Source of the DNA: DAOUET01 sp034430155
Lineage (GTDB): Bacteria > Chloroflexota > Anaerolineae > Anaerolineales > UBA4823
NCBI GenBank assembly: GCA_034430155.1
Contig: DAOUET010000185.1
Coordinates: 1 to 64,000 of the forward strand
Direction: 5' to 3'
Length of the DNA stretch: 64,000 nucleotides
Shown here: positions 61,688 to 64,000 of the stretch, piece by piece
How the letters are laid out: the number at the start of each line of letters is the position of its first letter
Position numbering within the stretch: position 1 is the stretch's first letter
Made by a program: the position numbers and the translations under genes
Notes under the pieces: generated by a model
Databases searched by the model: none
Told to the model about the DNA's origin: nothing
Seen by the model: only the letters and a program-made list of their open reading frames with translations

Positions 61688-64000
61688 TTAACGGGTGAAT
61701 AAAATTCGTTTCTCGTTGAGGGGTTCCTGAAAGCGGGCGATCAGGCGTTGAAATCGGACGACGATCGAACTGTTGCGGATGTCAATCCCCGCCTGGCGGG
61801 CAGCTAGAGCATCTCCTGGTTGGAAACCATAGGTTTCGTTCTGGTATTCATTCAACAGATAATCGATCGAGCCGGCGATTGTTGGGATCAATCGGCTAAG
61901 TGTTACGCCTCGCTCGCTTGGTGTGTCTTTCTGCTGGGGGGGACTACCTAAGCGCGATAAGGCCCGGTTGAGTTCCAGGTATGCATGTGCCAGAGGGGAG
62001 AGGGTAGCATAATAGACCCAGCGGCGAAGGAAAGCCGGTGGTTTCAGTCCGAAACGGCGCAAACTTGCTTCCAATTGAACTGCCACGGGGGGTGAACCAC
62101 GACGCTGGCGAATTCGTCTGGATAAAAGAAATATTAACGTGATGCCTAAAACGACGAGTAATACCCATACTGCTAACGGGAGTCTAATTCCATCTCCCTG
62201 TAGCGGTCCAGCAAGCGGTCCTTGATTCCTACCGAGAAAGTCATTCAATCGTTCGGTAAGGTTGCTCTGATCCTGGTTGTTTGCTGCAGAATCGGCCGGA
62301 TTCGAATCGGGGGTATTGGCGAGATTGCCTTCAGGTCGAAAGATGGGCAATTGAGATGCAGTCGGTTCGAATTCAACCCACCCCAGATTTGGGAAGAAAA
62401 CCTCGGGCCAAGCATGAGCATCACGTTGGCGAACCGTATACTGGTCGCTCTGGCGATCAATTTCCTGGGGGATGTTCTGGTTACCAGGGCTCAGGGTGGG
62501 CACAAAAAGTGGTTCTTCGAGAGAAAGACGCTCACCCTGCGCGTAGCCAACCGCTATGCGAGCGGGAATCCCCAAAGAGCGCAACAAGACGATTTCCGCG
62601 GTGGCGTAGTAATTACAGAAGGCTTGAGGATGATCAAATAGAATCCAGTCGATCGGCTCCTGACCACTGGGAATATTCGGGACAGTTTCGTTATAAGTTA
62701 AATACTCTCTTAGAAAGGCAGTGACTGCCTGGCTGATGTCGTAGGGATTATCGAGACCCTCCGCGATTTGAGCAGCTAATTCGCGGGTGCGTGGGGTGAT
62801 TGAATCTGGTAATTGTAAATATCTTTCGGTGATCCACATAGGATAATCGGTGCCTGCCTGGCGGAGTTGACTAATCGTAGCTGAGCTCAACGAAGCTTCG
62901 ATGGTGTAAACACCTTTTGAACCCAAATAAGGAGTAGCTTTCAGGTAACCGAGATCGTCGGTTCCATCTGAATTATGAGCAATCTGTGCCTGCACGGGAC
63001 GATCTACCCATATGGGCTGATCGGCTGTGTAAAGAATTTGGATCGGGTAATTTGTAGTAAAGGTAAAAGTGGCGTTCATACGACCATCGTACTCTGGGAA
63101 TTTCATATCAAAGCCGTTTGGCGTCAGCGCTTCGGTCGTAGGCAATGTGCTTGTCCAGGATCCATCGTAGTAATCGTACACGCGCGCCCGCCAATAATAA
63201 CGCACGCCTGCAGCGACACGGGGAGGGGATTTGACAGTTAATACGAGGGTATCTGTCAATGGATTTCCACGTCCCAAGGGCAGGGTATCTCCATAGAAAT
63301 CAGTGACAAAACCAACCGATGATTTTAGAGCTGAAAAGGCGTTACTCATGCGTTCGCGCACTGTATTCCATGGGGATATAACCTGGTGCCAGGCTTGTTC
63401 AGCTGGAGATATGGCTGAGGCTAAAGCAGGAGCTGTCCAGGCCAATAGAACTATTACAGCTGAGGCAAGCAAAGCCATTCGGGTAAAGTCCAAACTAATG
63501 TAAGGTGGTAGATAGCTGCCGGTTCGTTTCCAATGGTTGTATTGAGCCAGGAAATGCAGACGAGCAATCAGGAGCAAAGCAAAAAAAAGATAGCCAGCCA
63601 GGAACCAAGTCCGAATAGTGAAGAAAGAGTCGTAAGTATGAATTATTATTAGTACCAAGCCCGTGGGGATAACTGCACCCCACGGGTGACCATATCGGGT
63701 TAAGTTGTAGCCGGCATAAACGCTCAACGTCCAGAAAAGGCATGACATTAATAACAAGAAAAACAAATTATCTGTCACTGGTTTCTGGCGGACGAGCTGA
63801 TCGATGGTAATCAATAGGCGGTTGCTCATTCGGAGCAAACGTTCTGACCACTCGATGCCCTCGCCTAATATCGAACCTAGTTGCCAAGGAATCAGAAATA
63901 AGCCATACGCCAATCCAAATAGGCGGGATATCGATGGAGAAAAACGGCTCTGACCCAGAGCTAACCCCAGGATGGCCCCCAGGAAAGTAATGTTTTCTAC
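61688..64000 (-). CDS. transglutaminase-domain membrane protein (TgpA-like), 5' end outside the window
   Basis: The frame stays open to the right edge, giving 770 visible residues without a real start; a TTG at 63913 is internal. The N-terminal third has about six membrane helices (e.g. LFFLLLMSCLFWTLSVYAG, MALLASAVIVLLAWTAPALA). The extracytoplasmic part holds a transglutaminase core: Cys in QAFCNYYATAEIVLLRSLGIPARIAVGYAQG, His in RDAHAWPEVFFPNLGWVEFEPT. One more helix (LAVWVLLVVLGITLIFLLS) precedes a cytoplasmic DUF4129-like tail. Related proteins are essential in Pseudomonas and sit beside MoxR/DUF58 genes; those would lie beyond the edge. The cyclase gene follows at 5 bases. Confidence 0.88.
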   Translation of the reverse strand, partial: VENITFLGAILGLALGQSRFSPSISRLFGLAYGLFLIPWQLGSILGEGIEWSERLLRMSNRLLITIDQLVRQKPVTDNLFFLLLMSCLFWTLSVYAGYNLTRYGHPWGAVIPTGLVLIIIHTYDSFFTIRTWFLAGYLFFALLLIARLHFLAQYNHWKRTGSYLPPYISLDFTRMALLASAVIVLLAWTAPALASAISPAEQAWHQVISPWNTVRERMSNAFSALKSSVGFVTDFYGDTLPLGRGNPLTDTLVLTVKSPPRVAAGVRYYWRARVYDYYDGSWTSTLPTTEALTPNGFDMKFPEYDGRMNATFTFTTNYPIQILYTADQPIWVDRPVQAQIAHNSDGTDDLGYLKATPYLGSKGVYTIEASLSSATISQLRQAGTDYPMWITERYLQLPDSITPRTRELAAQIAEGLDNPYDISQAVTAFLREYLTYNETVPNIPSGQEPIDWILFDHPQAFCNYYATAEIVLLRSLGIPARIAVGYAQGERLSLEEPLFVPTLSPGNQNIPQEIDRQSDQYTVRQRDAHAWPEVFFPNLGWVEFEPTASQLPIFRPEGNLANTPDSNPADSAANNQDQSNLTERLNDFLGRNQGPLAGPLQGDGIRLPLAVWVLLVVLGITLIFLLSRRIRQRRGSPPVAVQLEASLRRFGLKPPAFLRRWVYYATLSPLAHAYLELNRALSRLGSPPQQKDTPSERGVTLSRLIPTIAGSIDYLLNEYQNETYGFQPGDALAARQAGIDIRNSSIVVRFQRLIARFQEPLNEKRILFTR

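Overview
This 64 kb window looks like chromosomal DNA of a Chloroflexota bacterium, probably Anaerolineae-like. The reasons are the mixed housekeeping gene content, an F420/LLM-type oxidoreductase, an M32 carboxypeptidase, an orphan MsmK/UgpC ATPase, T-box controlled tRNA synthetases, and FemAB-like proteins beside polysaccharide genes. This placement is an inference from gene families; no rRNA is present. There is no prophage, CRISPR array or transposase gene. There is a family of five short non-autonomous transposon-like elements.

Layout. 1-8.2 kb: the 5' end of an ECF sigma factor, a membrane-anchored spermidine-synthase-like protein with a DUF1461 membrane protein, archaeal-type phosphoglycerate mutase, a sugar-ABC ATPase, and mutS. 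8.2-12.3 kb: a broken ankyrin/membrane gene, a VOC protein, an LLM oxidoreductase, an M32 carboxypeptidase and a DinB-like protein. 12.4-18.1 kb (minus strand): a good promoter, a T-box leader and two different valyl-tRNA synthetase genes in tandem. 18.3-23.4 kb: an MBL hydrolase, a JAMM protease with a membrane protein, and a GT4 / YraN / MiaA operon. 23.4-28.4 kb: acyl-CoA ligase, HAD phosphatase, a 3-ketodihydrosphingosine-reductase-like SDR and a serine-palmitoyltransferase-like enzyme, which together suggest sphingoid base synthesis. 28.4-32.1 kb (minus): a hypothetical protein, DegV, an alkaline-phosphatase-superfamily enzyme, a methyltransferase, and a membrane thioredoxin whose first active-site Cys is replaced by an in-frame TGA (candidate selenoprotein). 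32.5-39.4 kb: an EF-G paralogue, PAP2, MFS, M24 peptidase and a Lon-N-domain protein. 39.8-46.5 kb: an oligopeptide/dipeptide-type ABC transporter with a fused double ATPase, a decayed DUF1684 gene and a PhnD-like protein. 46.5-50.2 kb: two tRNA-Ala genes, a leucine T-box and leuS. 50.4-58.8 kb: creatininase-like, RidA, a two-component fossil and an exopolysaccharide/cell-envelope cluster (GT2, sugar-1-phosphate transferase, CapD/FlaA1-like, two FemAB). 58.8-64 kb: D-cysteine desulfhydrase-like, then on the minus strand a GAF-PAS-class III cyclase downstream of a transglutaminase-domain membrane protein that runs off the window.

The most interesting items are: (1) the candidate selenocysteine thioredoxin with a hairpin matching general bacterial SECIS features; (2) the KDSR-like/SPT-like gene pair; (3) the T-box operon with two non-orthologous ValRS genes; (4) five 88-94 bp MITE-like elements with 16-bp terminal inverted repeats, three of them with exact 5-bp target duplications. 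Several small genes are broken, two of them at homopolymer runs, so sequencing error must be excluded there.
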